Below are positions 7,746-16,118 of a DNA stretch of 38,379 nt, one piece after another. The DNA comes from Crocinitomicaceae bacterium (GTDB taxonomy: Bacteria; Bacteroidota; Bacteroidia; Flavobacteriales_D; Crocinitomicaceae). The stretch is taken from contig JAIOZF010000023.1 of assembly GCA_021740745.1 (NCBI GenBank), forward strand, positions 1-38,379. Reading direction: 5' to 3'. Every line of letters starts with the position of its first letter. Position 1 is the stretch's first letter. The notes beneath the pieces are model-generated. The model did no database searches. It saw only the letters and a program-made list of their open reading frames with translations, and was not told the origin of the DNA. The position numbers and the translations under genes are program-made.

Positions 7746-8801
7746 TTAGAATTTCCAATCGTGCTTGTCTAATTCAGATACACACGCCACCAACAAATCG
7801 ATACTTCCTTGAATATCTTCTTTGTGGGCCATTTCAATTACTTGATGCAAATGACGTGTTGGAATAGAAACTGCACCAGCGATTGAACCACCTTCTGTCA
7901 TGCGTTGAATACCAGCCGTGTCTGTTCCTCCAGCTGTTAAAATTTCAGGTTGCCACTTGATTTTATGTTTCGTAGCCGTTTTTTTCATGTATTCTACCAT
8001 GCGGTAATCACAAATGGTTGAAGCATCCATAATTTTAATGGCTGTTCCTTCTCCCAATTTTGTAATCATTTCATGGGCTGCAGCGCCAGGTAAATCAAAA
8101 GCAATTGTTGTATCCAATCCGAAGCCAAAATCTGGATTGATGCGCAGAGCAGATACGTTTGCCCCTCTAATTCCTACTTCTTCTTGCACTGTGAACACAC
8201 CATAAATATCGTAAGGAACTTTTTTTCCTTTCAATTTTTTCAAGGTTTCAATCAAAATAAAAACTGCCAAACGATTATCCAAGGATTTACCGTTCACACA
8301 ATTTCCCATTTCAATAAATTCTCGTTCACGCGTGATTGGGTTTCCAATTTCAACCAACTCCTTAACCTCTTCTGCACTCAAACCTGTATCGATGAAATAG
8401 TCTGAAAGTTTAGCCACCTTCTCGCGTTCAGCAGCGGTCATCACATGAATAGGTTTTGAGGCCATAACGCCAATCACATCCTTTTTTCCATGTATAATAA
8501 CGCGCTGAGCTGTAAGTGTTTTTGGATCAAATCCACCCAAGGTATGAAAACGTATAAATCCTTTATCGTCAATGTGTGTCACCATGAATCCAATTTCGTC
8601 CATGTGCGCACCAACCATTACCTTTTTTCGGTCTTTCGCTGTACCATATTTCACGGCATAAATATTACCCATGTTATCTAGTTCCACATGATCAGTTAAT
8701 CCTTTCAATTCCTTTAAGACTAACTCTCTGATTTTCTTCTCAAATCCAGGTGCACCAGGTGTAGTGCATATTTTATTTAAAAGGGCAGTGTTTATTGGCA
8801 T
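7746..8801 (-). CDS. M42 family metallopeptidase
   Basis: 351-residue cytosolic aminopeptidase of the M42 family (glutamyl aminopeptidase / tetrahedral TET type), which trims peptides at the N-terminus using two metal ions. Expected ligands and catalytic residues are visible: H66 and D68 (VGAHMDEIGF), bridging D175 (KSLDNRLAV), the E207-E208 pair (TVQEEVGIRGA), D230 (GFGLDTTIAFD) and the C-terminal H317/H319 (PTRHLHQ). The ATG at 8801 was chosen because the family begins here (MPINTALLNKICTTPGAPGF). An in-frame extension up to 8909 runs through a repeat-derived spacer and looks noncoding. It diverges from radA and is followed by a hairpin terminator. A decayed fragment of a second copy lies at 1-172. 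Confidence 0.95.
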   Translation of the reverse strand: MPINTALLNKICTTPGAPGFEKKIRELVLKELKGLTDHVELDNMGNIYAVKYGTAKDRKKVMVGAHMDEIGFMVTHIDDKGFIRFHTLGGFDPKTLTAQRVIIHGKKDVIGVMASKPIHVMTAAEREKVAKLSDYFIDTGLSAEEVKELVEIGNPITREREFIEMGNCVNGKSLDNRLAVFILIETLKKLKGKKVPYDIYGVFTVQEEVGIRGANVSALRINPDFGFGLDTTIAFDLPGAAAHEMITKLGEGTAIKIMDASTICDYRMVEYMKKTATKHKIKWQPEILTAGGTDTAGIQRMTEGGSIAGAVSIPTRHLHQVIEMAHKEDIQGSIDLLVACVSELDKHDWKF

Positions 8802-8835
8802 CTTGTTGTTGTTTTTATAAAAGTACAAATTATTT

Positions 8836-8892
8836 CGGCATCTCGACTCCGCTCGATGACCTCCTAATTTTCCGCTCGATGACCTCCTAATT
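8836..8892. repeat. Short REP-like tandem repeat
   Basis: The 21-base unit CCGCTCGATGACCTCCTAATT occurs twice in tandem (8849-8869 and 8872-8892) with a 23-base period. The first copy is preceded by TCTCGACTCCGCTCGA, a small palindrome-like sequence of the kind seen in intergenic repeats of Bacteroidota genomes. It lies between the divergent M42 and radA genes. An in-frame reading upstream of the M42 start passes through it, which is one reason to reject that longer start. Confidence 0.7.
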
Positions 8893-8981
8893 CCCCTTAT
8901 GCTTTCCAACTAAAATTGAGTTCGATATATACAAAGAATAGTAGCATTTTTCTTTTTACCTTTATACCTTATCGAATAAAA

Positions 8982-10346
8982 ATGGCCAAAGTAAAATCAG
9001 CATATTTCTGTCAAAATTGTGGATACGAAACACCGAAATGGTTGGGGAAATGCCCTTCTTGTTCAGAGTGGAATACGTTTGTTGAAGAAATTATTGAGAA
9101 GAACGTCCCTTCATCGGTCGTTGCATTTTCAACTTCTACACGCAATTCGAAACCACAAGCGATTCACACAATTGAGAATCAAGAGCATGTGAGAATTGAG
9201 TTGAAAGACAAAGAATTGACGCGAGTTTTAGGAGGTGGATTGGTTCCAGGATCATTGATTTTATTTGGTGGTGAACCAGGAATTGGTAAATCGACCTTGC
9301 TACTTCAGATGGCCGTTGAAGAAGATAAATTAAACGTTCTTTATGTTTCCGGTGAAGAAAGTGAACAACAAATAAAGATGCGCGCTGAGCGTATTGGTTT
9401 GACCAACGAGCAATGCTATATTCTAACAGAAACAAACATTCAAAACATCTTCACTCAAGCGGAAAGTACGCAGCCACAATTGATGATTATTGATTCGATT
9501 CAAACACTGTATTCCACACAAATTGAAAGTTCTCCGGGAAGTATTTCTCAAGTACGTGAATGTACAGCACAATTGCTGCGCTATGCAAAACAAACCGGAG
9601 TTCCAGTTTTTCTAATTGGTCACATCACTAAAGAAGGTTCATTAGCTGGGCCAAAGGTGTTAGAACACATGGTAGATGCCGTTTTACAATTCGAAGGAGA
9701 TCGCAACCATGTTTACCGTTTGTTGCGCTCCATTAAAAATCGCTTTGGGAGCACCAATGAATTGGGTATTTATGAAATGTTGGGGACAGGATTACGCCAA
9801 GTGGAGAATCCTTCCGAAATATTGATCACCAACACCGATAGTTCGTTGAGTGGAATTTCCATTGCGGCAACTTTAGAAGGTTTGCGTCCAATGTTGATAG
9901 AAGTTCAAGCACTCGTTAGTACAGCGGCTTATGGAACACCTCAGCGCTCGTCTACTGGATTTGATAGCAAACGTTTGAACATGTTGCTTGCTGTGATGGA
10001 AAAACGCTGTGGATTCAAATTAGGCGCAAAAGACGTTTTCTTAAATATTGCTGGGGGAATTAAAGTGGATGACCCAGCGATAGATTTAGCTGTCGTTGCT
10101 GCTGTTTTATCTTCCAATGCTGATCTGCCCATTGAAAAAAACATCGCGCTTTCTGCGGAGGTTGGTTTATCTGGAGAAGTGCGACCAGTAAACAGAATCG
10201 ATCAGCGTATTTCGGAAGCTGAAAAATTGGGTTTTGAAAAAATCATCATTTCGAAATACAACAAAGGAATTGACCAAAAAAACTTCAAAATCGAGTTGGT
10301 CATGTGCGGTAAAATTGATGAAGTTGTAAGGGCATTGTTTGCTTAA
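8982..10346 (+). CDS. radA: DNA repair protein RadA
   Basis: 454-residue RadA (Sms), a DnaB-type ATPase that helps branch migration during homologous recombination. In order: an N-terminal zinc finger (C10, C13, C24, C27; CQNCG and CPSC), a RecA-like ATPase with Walker A GGEPGIGKST (K103) and Walker B LMIIDSIQT, the RadA signature KNRFGSTNELGIYEM, and a C-terminal Lon-protease-like domain without its own protease role. Length is typical. The ATG at 8982 starts the family-standard MAKVKSAYFCQNCG; an upstream in-frame TTG (8916) adds an unrelated leader and was rejected. The gene diverges from the M42 peptidase and ends in a strong hairpin. Confidence 0.97.
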   Translation: MAKVKSAYFCQNCGYETPKWLGKCPSCSEWNTFVEEIIEKNVPSSVVAFSTSTRNSKPQAIHTIENQEHVRIELKDKELTRVLGGGLVPGSLILFGGEPGIGKSTLLLQMAVEEDKLNVLYVSGEESEQQIKMRAERIGLTNEQCYILTETNIQNIFTQAESTQPQLMIIDSIQTLYSTQIESSPGSISQVRECTAQLLRYAKQTGVPVFLIGHITKEGSLAGPKVLEHMVDAVLQFEGDRNHVYRLLRSIKNRFGSTNELGIYEMLGTGLRQVENPSEILITNTDSSLSGISIAATLEGLRPMLIEVQALVSTAAYGTPQRSSTGFDSKRLNMLLAVMEKRCGFKLGAKDVFLNIAGGIKVDDPAIDLAVVAAVLSSNADLPIEKNIALSAEVGLSGEVRPVNRIDQRISEAEKLGFEKIIISKYNKGIDQKNFKIELVMCGKIDEVVRALFA

Positions 10347-10351
10347 ACGAA

Positions 10352-10382
10352 AAAATGGAATCAGTTAACCCAATTCCATTTT
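10352..10382. terminator. Bidirectional intrinsic terminator
   Basis: Perfect 10-base arms AAAATGGAAT and ATTCCATTTT flank an 11-base loop between convergent radA and the M1 peptidase gene. T-rich sequence follows on both strands, so it can serve both genes. Confidence 0.8.
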
Positions 10383-10402
10383 CTATATCTTCAATCTAAA
10401 AT

Positions 10403-12349
10403 CTATTGTGCAATCGTAATCAACTTGCGCTGTTGGTTTAGTTCCAATAGGTAAGTCCCATTTCCGTATTTGGATAAATCCAATTGGAATGTTCCTTTTG
10501 CTGTACCTTTTTCAATGATTTGACCATTCATTTTGTAAATGACGTAATCTTTCGCTGATTGATCAGCAACTTCTACTGTTACTATTCCATTGCTTGGATT
10601 TGGGTAAACAGTAATTTTTTCTGCTAAAACCTCATCGTTCAATCCAACCAAAGATCCATTGAATACAATTGTACCTACTTTGTTTATCACCCAATTTGCT
10701 GGATCGATAAACATCGTGCCTGCCGTTCCTGCATTGCTTACTAAAAATTGTTGTTGATTGCTGTTCACATCTAAACGCACAATTGTGTCTCCAAGCGTTG
10801 GGCGCGTAATACGCACATCAATCGGATTTGTAAAAGTTGGAGTCACTGCTGCTTGAGAAACTGTATGTAACAACTGTATTAAAATATCACTACCGATTTG
10901 ATTCCATTGAATTGAATAGGTTGGATAGCCACCACCAAAATACCACTCTTCGAAAAAAGGTGTAAAATTGATTCCAGTTTCTGCTTGAAATTTATCACGA
11001 ACATCAATTCCAGTTGCAACGCTATCACCAAAGTCTGCTTGAAATTCACGTAAGGTAGCAAAGAACAAACTGTCATTGTCAACCATATAACGCATCGTGT
11101 GAATTATACCAGCACCTTTATCATAGGTTAAACGACCACTAAAAATTCTATTCTCATCTAAACTATCCAATACCCAAACAGAACCAAATGGCTGCGACAT
11201 AACATTATCGTGCACATCTAGCATATGCGGAACTTCGTCACCAGCATATAAATTTTCTAACATCAGGTATTCTGAATAAGAAGCAAAGCCTTCGTTCACC
11301 CAGATATCAGACCAAGTTGCACATGTTACATTGTCACCAAACCATTGATGTCCTAGCTCATGCGCTGTTAAACCTCTTTCAAAATATCCCTGAGTTGTCA
11401 TCGTTTGATGCTCCATTCCACCAGAAAGCGGCGCCATACAGTGACCATATTTCTCATCTTCAAATGGATATGGGCCGTATAATTCATAAAAAAGTTCTAT
11501 AAAATCAGCTGTTTCATCAATTTCTGTTTGAAAATTCGGCAGGGTTGCAGGGTTATTATAAATATAATTTTGAATCATAATTGGATTCGGCGCTCCAACT
11601 GGATTAGCATAAATTGTATAGTCAACGTATTCTGCTACCGCAACTGATACCAAATAATAATCAATCGGGTGACGGTGTTTCCATTCGTAACGCGATAATC
11701 CACCACCTAAATCAACCACATTTTCTAATAAACCATTTGATCCTGCTTTACACGCTGTTGGAACCGTAATTTTTACTGAACAGCTATCGGCTTTATCAGT
11801 TAATGACTGTTTACATGGCCACCATTCATAAGCTGAAAAAGGTTCAGATAACGACCACGTAACCTGATTTCCCCATGAAGGTGAATCGTCGTTACTCATT
11901 CCACTTCCACCGAATGGCGTTGAAGCACCAGTTGGAGGTGTTCCAGCGTAATCAACTGAAATAACAAATGCATCACCAAGAATGGCATTTACTGGAACTT
12001 TGATTGCAGAACCAATTCTTGAATAGAGAACTGGGATAGCATTCACACGAATTTGAGAAATAGTCATTACTGGATGTAATTCAAACAAAGCTGAATCTAA
12101 GTTTTGACGCGCCATAGCATGAATCTCACCAGTTCCTGCAACAGTTGTCACCAAATTATTCATGGCAATATCCAAGGCATAAAAATGCACATTGTAGCGT
12201 TCAGTTTCCGCAATTTGTGCAACAGATAATGAAGCACTTTTCTGTACAGAGTGATGTTTATTTCGCTTCGAACATTGTGTCGAATTTTCATCTTGAGCAA
12301 AAATCACATAAGGGAGAGCAAAGAAAATAAGGGTAAAAGTTTTAAGCAT
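10403..12349 (-). CDS. Secreted M1 family metallopeptidase with T9SS type A tail
   Basis: 648-residue zinc aminopeptidase-like protein. A signal peptide (MLKTFTLIFFALPYVIFAQ) leads to an M1 N-terminal domain and a gluzincin catalytic domain with HELGH (H330, E331, H334) and the third zinc ligand E353 in NEGFASYSEY. The exopeptidase motif, GAMEN in classical members, reads GGMEHQ (311-316). The last 80 or so residues are a type A T9SS sorting domain (VYPNPSNGIVTVEV ... GTYLLEL), so the protein should cross the outer membrane through the T9SS and be attached or released. It lacks the large helical C-terminal domain of cytosolic M1 enzymes. It stands alone between radA and the envelope operon. 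A 7-of-8 -7 box lies at the complement of 12366-12373. Peptide scavenging is likely, substrate unknown. Confidence 0.93.
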   Translation of the reverse strand: MLKTFTLIFFALPYVIFAQDENSTQCSKRNKHHSVQKSASLSVAQIAETERYNVHFYALDIAMNNLVTTVAGTGEIHAMARQNLDSALFELHPVMTISQIRVNAIPVLYSRIGSAIKVPVNAILGDAFVISVDYAGTPPTGASTPFGGSGMSNDDSPSWGNQVTWSLSEPFSAYEWWPCKQSLTDKADSCSVKITVPTACKAGSNGLLENVVDLGGGLSRYEWKHRHPIDYYLVSVAVAEYVDYTIYANPVGAPNPIMIQNYIYNNPATLPNFQTEIDETADFIELFYELYGPYPFEDEKYGHCMAPLSGGMEHQTMTTQGYFERGLTAHELGHQWFGDNVTCATWSDIWVNEGFASYSEYLMLENLYAGDEVPHMLDVHDNVMSQPFGSVWVLDSLDENRIFSGRLTYDKGAGIIHTMRYMVDNDSLFFATLREFQADFGDSVATGIDVRDKFQAETGINFTPFFEEWYFGGGYPTYSIQWNQIGSDILIQLLHTVSQAAVTPTFTNPIDVRITRPTLGDTIVRLDVNSNQQQFLVSNAGTAGTMFIDPANWVINKVGTIVFNGSLVGLNDEVLAEKITVYPNPSNGIVTVEVADQSAKDYVIYKMNGQIIEKGTAKGTFQLDLSKYGNGTYLLELNQQRKLITIAQ

Positions 12350-12432
12350 AGCATTCTAGTTTTTACGAAAATACACATTTATCCAATTGAAAACACGAAG
12401 TGAAAACCCTTCAAATTGGCAAAAACACGTTC

Positions 12433-13251
12433 TTATTTATAGAAAAAAGCGAGCGCAATCATCGCCATAGAAAAATCAACTAAAGCAAAAAACAGATAGG
12501 ATCTTCGTTCATTACTTAACAAAAGTAATACTGAAGTAAATGACAATGCAACTAGAAAAGGTGGTGAAAATCTCAATTCTTCGTTAATTATTGCGAATAT
12601 AGAATAAAAACCGAGTAAAAACAGTAGAGCCCCTGCCTTCGAAATTGTGGTACCGGCCAATTGTGGTAGTGTCCGTTGATTTTTAATATCTACGTGTTTA
12701 TCTCGAATATCAAATGGAATTGTCAAGGCTAAAAAATAAAGAACGAACGCCAAGATCCGAAAGTAATCATTGACTGTAAGGCTATATTGATTGATTAAAG
12801 GAAAAGCGATGAGCACACTTGTCCAACTGAGCGCAACGATGGGTGCCTTCACAAAAGGAATGTCTCTTAATCGAATGTTAAAGATGGGAATGATGTACCA
12901 ACTACTAAGGATAACTGTTGGAATCAACAACAACACGACTGTTTCTATGTCAATTATTAACAGCTGAACCAAGAATAGTGCACCAATGAAAGAGAAGATG
13001 GTCAATGCGTACAAAAGTGTTTTATGCTTTAAACACCAATTCTTTAAATCGGCATTGATCAAGGCATTCATTTTAGAAAGTCGGTGATAATTATACAGCC
13101 CAAGTATTGCAAAAAATGTATATAGTCCATATTCAATATAGGAATCAATAGACACTAATTTGGCAAAGGAAGAAGACAGCAAGGCACCTGAAAAAGCAAC
13201 AATCAGATTGCCATATACAAGCGTTTTTATGAGGTTTTGGATCAGAATCAA
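12433..13251 (-). CDS. UbiA-like polytopic membrane protein
   Basis: About 272 residues with seven to nine hydrophobic segments. The pattern resembles UbiA-type prenyltransferases: the second aspartate motif is recognisable as DIRDKHVDIKNQRTLP. At the place of the first motif (normally N/D-D-x-x-D) there is only LGLYNYHRLSK with no aspartates, so catalysis with a prenyl diphosphate is doubtful and this may be a divergent or inactive member. The TTG at 13251 is preferred because it overlaps the stop of the glycosyltransferase gene as TTGA, matching the ATGA and TAATG couplings earlier in this operon. Another TTG at 13299 would add 16 residues and a longer overlap. It is the last gene of the operon. 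Confidence 0.75.
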   Translation of the reverse strand: MILIQNLIKTLVYGNLIVAFSGALLSSSFAKLVSIDSYIEYGLYTFFAILGLYNYHRLSKMNALINADLKNWCLKHKTLLYALTIFSFIGALFLVQLLIIDIETVVLLLIPTVILSSWYIIPIFNIRLRDIPFVKAPIVALSWTSVLIAFPLINQYSLTVNDYFRILAFVLYFLALTIPFDIRDKHVDIKNQRTLPQLAGTTISKAGALLFLLGFYSIFAIINEELRFSPPFLVALSFTSVLLLLSNERRSYLFFALVDFSMAMIALAFFYK

Positions 13252-14246
13252 GATATTATTTCTGCCAATACTTTTTCTACTGAGATAGATGATATGCAAT
13301 CACATGCCTTTTTCTTTTTACATGTTTCGCAATTCTCATCAAAAACCAAGGTGCGCACATTTGTTCCAAGCGGACTCCATCTACCAGGGTGAATAGGTTT
13401 GCGTGGTGAAAACAAACCAATGGCACGAATGCCCGCAAATCCAGCGATATGCAACGGTCCAGTTGAACAAGCTACCAAATTTTTCACTTTTGAAATCAAT
13501 ACAATTAATTCGGGTAAGGATAACTGACCAGTTGTATCGATGATGTTTTTATTTGTTGGAATTGCCTGTCTGAACTGACTTCCTTCACTTTCTGTACCAG
13601 TAAAGAAAACAGTGAAACCTTGATCCGACAAAATCGTTGCCAATGCCATGTATTTTTCCGTTGGCCATTCTACAGCGCTTCCTTGTGATTTCGGATGCAA
13701 AATAATTGACTTGCTACTTTCTGAAATAATGTTCTCAATCTCACTTGGTAATTCAATCGCAGGAATGTGAAAAGCATTCAACATACCCGTCAATTCTTCC
13801 AATGATGGCATTTCTTTTAGGCCAAATGGTTTCAGTAGTTCAAAATTTAATTGAGCCTCATGGAATGCTGAATTCTTGCGAGTAAAATTCAATCGATGAT
13901 TACATGTAAGAAGATGAAAACTTCGGTGAGATGTTCCTATTCGCATTCCAATTTTAGCTTTCTTCGCCAATGAAGCAATTTCCTTGTTTGGAAAAACATG
14001 AATAATTGCATCGGCTTGCCACTCTTTAAAAATATCTGCTCGCTGAGCCGTTGGCATTGCTTCTATCTCTTTCCAATCAACAAATTCATCAATCACCGAA
14101 AAACAAGCTACAATAGCCTTTGTGTAACCACTGCCTAAGAATACAAGCTGTGCGTCTGGATATTTATTTTTTAACCATGCACACATTGGCAAGGTTAACA
14201 TTACATCTCCTATACTGTCGGTTCTTGATATGACGATTTTATTCAT
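13248..14246 (-). CDS. Glycosyltransferase family 9 (heptosyltransferase-like)
   Basis: 332-residue GT9 enzyme of the ADP-heptose:LPS heptosyltransferase type, expected to work at the inner face of the cytoplasmic membrane on lipopolysaccharide core or another glycolipid. The N-terminus has the family's VISRTDSIGDVMLTLPM. The sugar-nucleotide half includes ILHPKSQGSAVEWPTEKY and CSTGPLHIAGFAGIRAIGLF, and a cysteine-rich tail (CETCKKKKACDC) is common in this family. The ATG at 14246 overlaps the preceding GT2 stop as ATGA, and its own TGA overlaps the start of the UbiA-like gene, so translation is coupled across three genes. The sugar donor is inferred from the family only. Confidence 0.92.
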   Translation of the reverse strand: MNKIVISRTDSIGDVMLTLPMCAWLKNKYPDAQLVFLGSGYTKAIVACFSVIDEFVDWKEIEAMPTAQRADIFKEWQADAIIHVFPNKEIASLAKKAKIGMRIGTSHRSFHLLTCNHRLNFTRKNSAFHEAQLNFELLKPFGLKEMPSLEELTGMLNAFHIPAIELPSEIENIISESSKSIILHPKSQGSAVEWPTEKYMALATILSDQGFTVFFTGTESEGSQFRQAIPTNKNIIDTTGQLSLPELIVLISKVKNLVACSTGPLHIAGFAGIRAIGLFSPRKPIHPGRWSPLGTNVRTLVFDENCETCKKKKACDCISSISVEKVLAEIIS

Positions 14247-15001
14247 TTTCCCTTCTGCAAATTCAACAACTTGAGGTATTTCTGATAGGTTGCATAGGCA
14301 CTTAATCGTGAAATCGTGAAGCCTGTTGAACCATCCAATATTCCCAGTTTCAAGAAGTAACTTTTAATAAACTGCGCAATGACCTTCGAAATAATTAAAA
14401 GCCAATTTGACTTCCCTCCTCGTTCAAATAATTCTTTGGCTGCAATATTACCAAAATAGTCGATTTGTTTGAGATGATCGGCCTGTGAATAATAGGAATA
14501 ATGCAGAATATCTCCTTTCAAATGACCAAAAGTTTCGTTTTCTAACATATCTAAGCGATCGTGTGGATTAATGCCTGTCCATCGTGCAAATTCACGATTC
14601 ACTAAACGTACCTTTGTATCTGGATACCAACCACAGTATTTCACCCAATGACCGCAATAATTTGTGAGGCGATTCATTGAATATCCTTTAAACTCAGGTT
14701 GATTTTTGATTTCTAAAATACTCGATTTTAATTCCGCCGTTAACGCTTCATCTGCATCTAGGGAAAGAATCCAATTATTTGAAGCAGCATCAATAGCAAA
14801 ATTCTTTTGTTGAATATGTCCTTCAAAAGGATGTTGAATGAATGTTACATTAAAACGTTTACAGATTTCCTCTGTTTTGTCCTTCGAAAAAGAATCCACA
14901 ACAATTATCTCGTCTGCAACACCTTGAAGGGAAGTCAAGCAACGCTCTATGTTACGTTCCTCATTGAAGGTAATTATGACAGCTGAGAGAGAAATCGCCA
15001 T
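14243..15001 (-). CDS. Glycosyltransferase family 2 (LPS core type)
   Basis: 252-residue GT-A fold glycosyltransferase resembling the WaaE/KdtX group that adds glucose to the LPS inner core. It begins AISLSAVIITFNEERNIERC, has D36 in EIIVVDSFSKDKT, and the metal-binding DxD as DAD at 82-84 (LSLDADEAL). The middle carries YCGWYPDTKVRLVNRE, typical of this subgroup. No membrane segment is evident apart from a weakly hydrophobic C-terminal stretch. Its ATG shares one base with the stop of the DUF4837 gene (TAATG), and its stop overlaps the GT9 start by four bases. Pairing with a heptosyltransferase-like enzyme points to outer-membrane glycolipid synthesis. Confidence 0.92.
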   Translation of the reverse strand: MAISLSAVIITFNEERNIERCLTSLQGVADEIIVVDSFSKDKTEEICKRFNVTFIQHPFEGHIQQKNFAIDAASNNWILSLDADEALTAELKSSILEIKNQPEFKGYSMNRLTNYCGHWVKYCGWYPDTKVRLVNREFARWTGINPHDRLDMLENETFGHLKGDILHYSYYSQADHLKQIDYFGNIAAKELFERGGKSNWLLIISKVIAQFIKSYFLKLGILDGSTGFTISRLSAYATYQKYLKLLNLQKGK

Positions 15002-16077
15002 TATTTAACCAATTCAACACTTTTTAGAACTGCTTGAAGTTCACGTAAGGGATGAGTCCAACTTGCCGTTGATGGCGCATCTACATATCCACTTACACAA
15101 ATCAACTTTTTCTTCTTAGGATGAACAAAATGAAAAGCCCAAAACGCTCCACCAGTTGAATGCACCTTTTTTCCTGTAAAAACGTACATTCCTCTCATTT
15201 CATATCCAGAAATGTTACTTTTATAAGTTGTCATTTCGTTGCCTTCAGGATAGACCATTTCAGCATATTGCGTTCCCATAAATAAGCCATCTGTTTCGTG
15301 AGGAACATTGTACTTAAGCATCGTGTCGCGCGCCATCAATAAATTTTCTAATGCAAACTGACTTGAATCTTTATAATCATACTGATAAATCATGATTCCT
15401 GAAAAAATAGAGCCTGCCTCTTGTGTTCCTGAACCAACAAATTCGATAGGTCGAGCACTTACAGGAAATTCTACGCGGTAAAAATTTGTTCTTTTTGTGA
15501 CAATTTTCGCCCCTTCTGGCAAGGATACGTCAATACCAAAATTCTTTTTAATCTCTGATTGTACATTATGGTTTTCATCCGACTTAAACTGCTTCAAAAT
15601 CCGCTTCCATTCCATGAAATCAAATTCAGCATGAACCGCTTTTAAGCCCAATTTACACGCTTCAAGTACTTGGTTATAATCTTTTCCAACGATATCTACC
15701 ACCAATTGATCAGTTGCCCAAACACCAACACGTTTATTTATATCCGCTCTATCCTTTTTGTGATTTGGATCGATTGTAACGAAGAGCGTATTTCTGAATC
15801 TTTTAACCCCTTGTTCAAAATGCGAGGGTGTTCTATGCACTAATTCGAATGTAGTCACATCCGGAAAATAAGGCATAATGAATTGTGTCAAATTTGTATC
15901 TAGGTATTTCTTGATTTCGGAATCCCAAATTCCCTGTTCACAAATGACCAAAATCTCACCTACATTTCCTGTAACTGATGGACCACTAGATCTGAAACGT
16001 TTCGTTGTATTTTCTCCACATTGTTGAAAAAACAAAAAAGAACCAATAAGTAGAAGTGCAGAAAATAAGTATCTCAT
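15001..16077 (-). CDS. DUF4837 family lipoprotein
   Basis: 358-residue protein of the Bacteroidota-specific DUF4837 family, of unknown function. It starts with a lipoprotein-type signal (MRYLFSALLLIGSFLFFQQC), with the cysteine at about residue 20 as the probable lipid anchor; the residues just before it (FFQQ) are not the strict lipobox but Bacteroidota lipoboxes are loose. Family-like segments include GEILVICEQGIWDSEIKKYL and the C-terminal GGAFWAFHFVHPKKKKLICV. The ATG at 16077 was chosen over an upstream in-frame start at 16110 because it places the signal peptide at the very N-terminus. The gene lies between the transglycosylase and the glycosyltransferases, which suggests an envelope role. 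Confidence 0.88.
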   Translation of the reverse strand: MRYLFSALLLIGSFLFFQQCGENTTKRFRSSGPSVTGNVGEILVICEQGIWDSEIKKYLDTNLTQFIMPYFPDVTTFELVHRTPSHFEQGVKRFRNTLFVTIDPNHKKDRADINKRVGVWATDQLVVDIVGKDYNQVLEACKLGLKAVHAEFDFMEWKRILKQFKSDENHNVQSEIKKNFGIDVSLPEGAKIVTKRTNFYRVEFPVSARPIEFVGSGTQEAGSIFSGIMIYQYDYKDSSQFALENLLMARDTMLKYNVPHETDGLFMGTQYAEMVYPEGNEMTTYKSNISGYEMRGMYVFTGKKVHSTGGAFWAFHFVHPKKKKLICVSGYVDAPSTASWTHPLRELQAVLKSVELVK

Positions 16078-16118
16078 AACAATTTTTTTATGCGGCTCAA
16101 CAAGAATCAAGCTAGAAA

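Noticed and set aside
8802-8909. Longer N-terminus for the M42 peptidase
   Set aside because: The extension reads through the REP-like repeat and is unlike any M42 N-terminus; the ATG at 8801 fits the family.
8916-8981. TTG start for RadA
   Set aside because: It adds a hydrophobic leader absent from RadA; the ATG at 8982 puts the zinc finger at the usual place.
12380-12418. Imperfect hairpin between the M1 peptidase and UbiA-like genes as a terminator
   Set aside because: The CCAATT...AATTGG arms are interrupted and no clear T-run follows; too weak to call.
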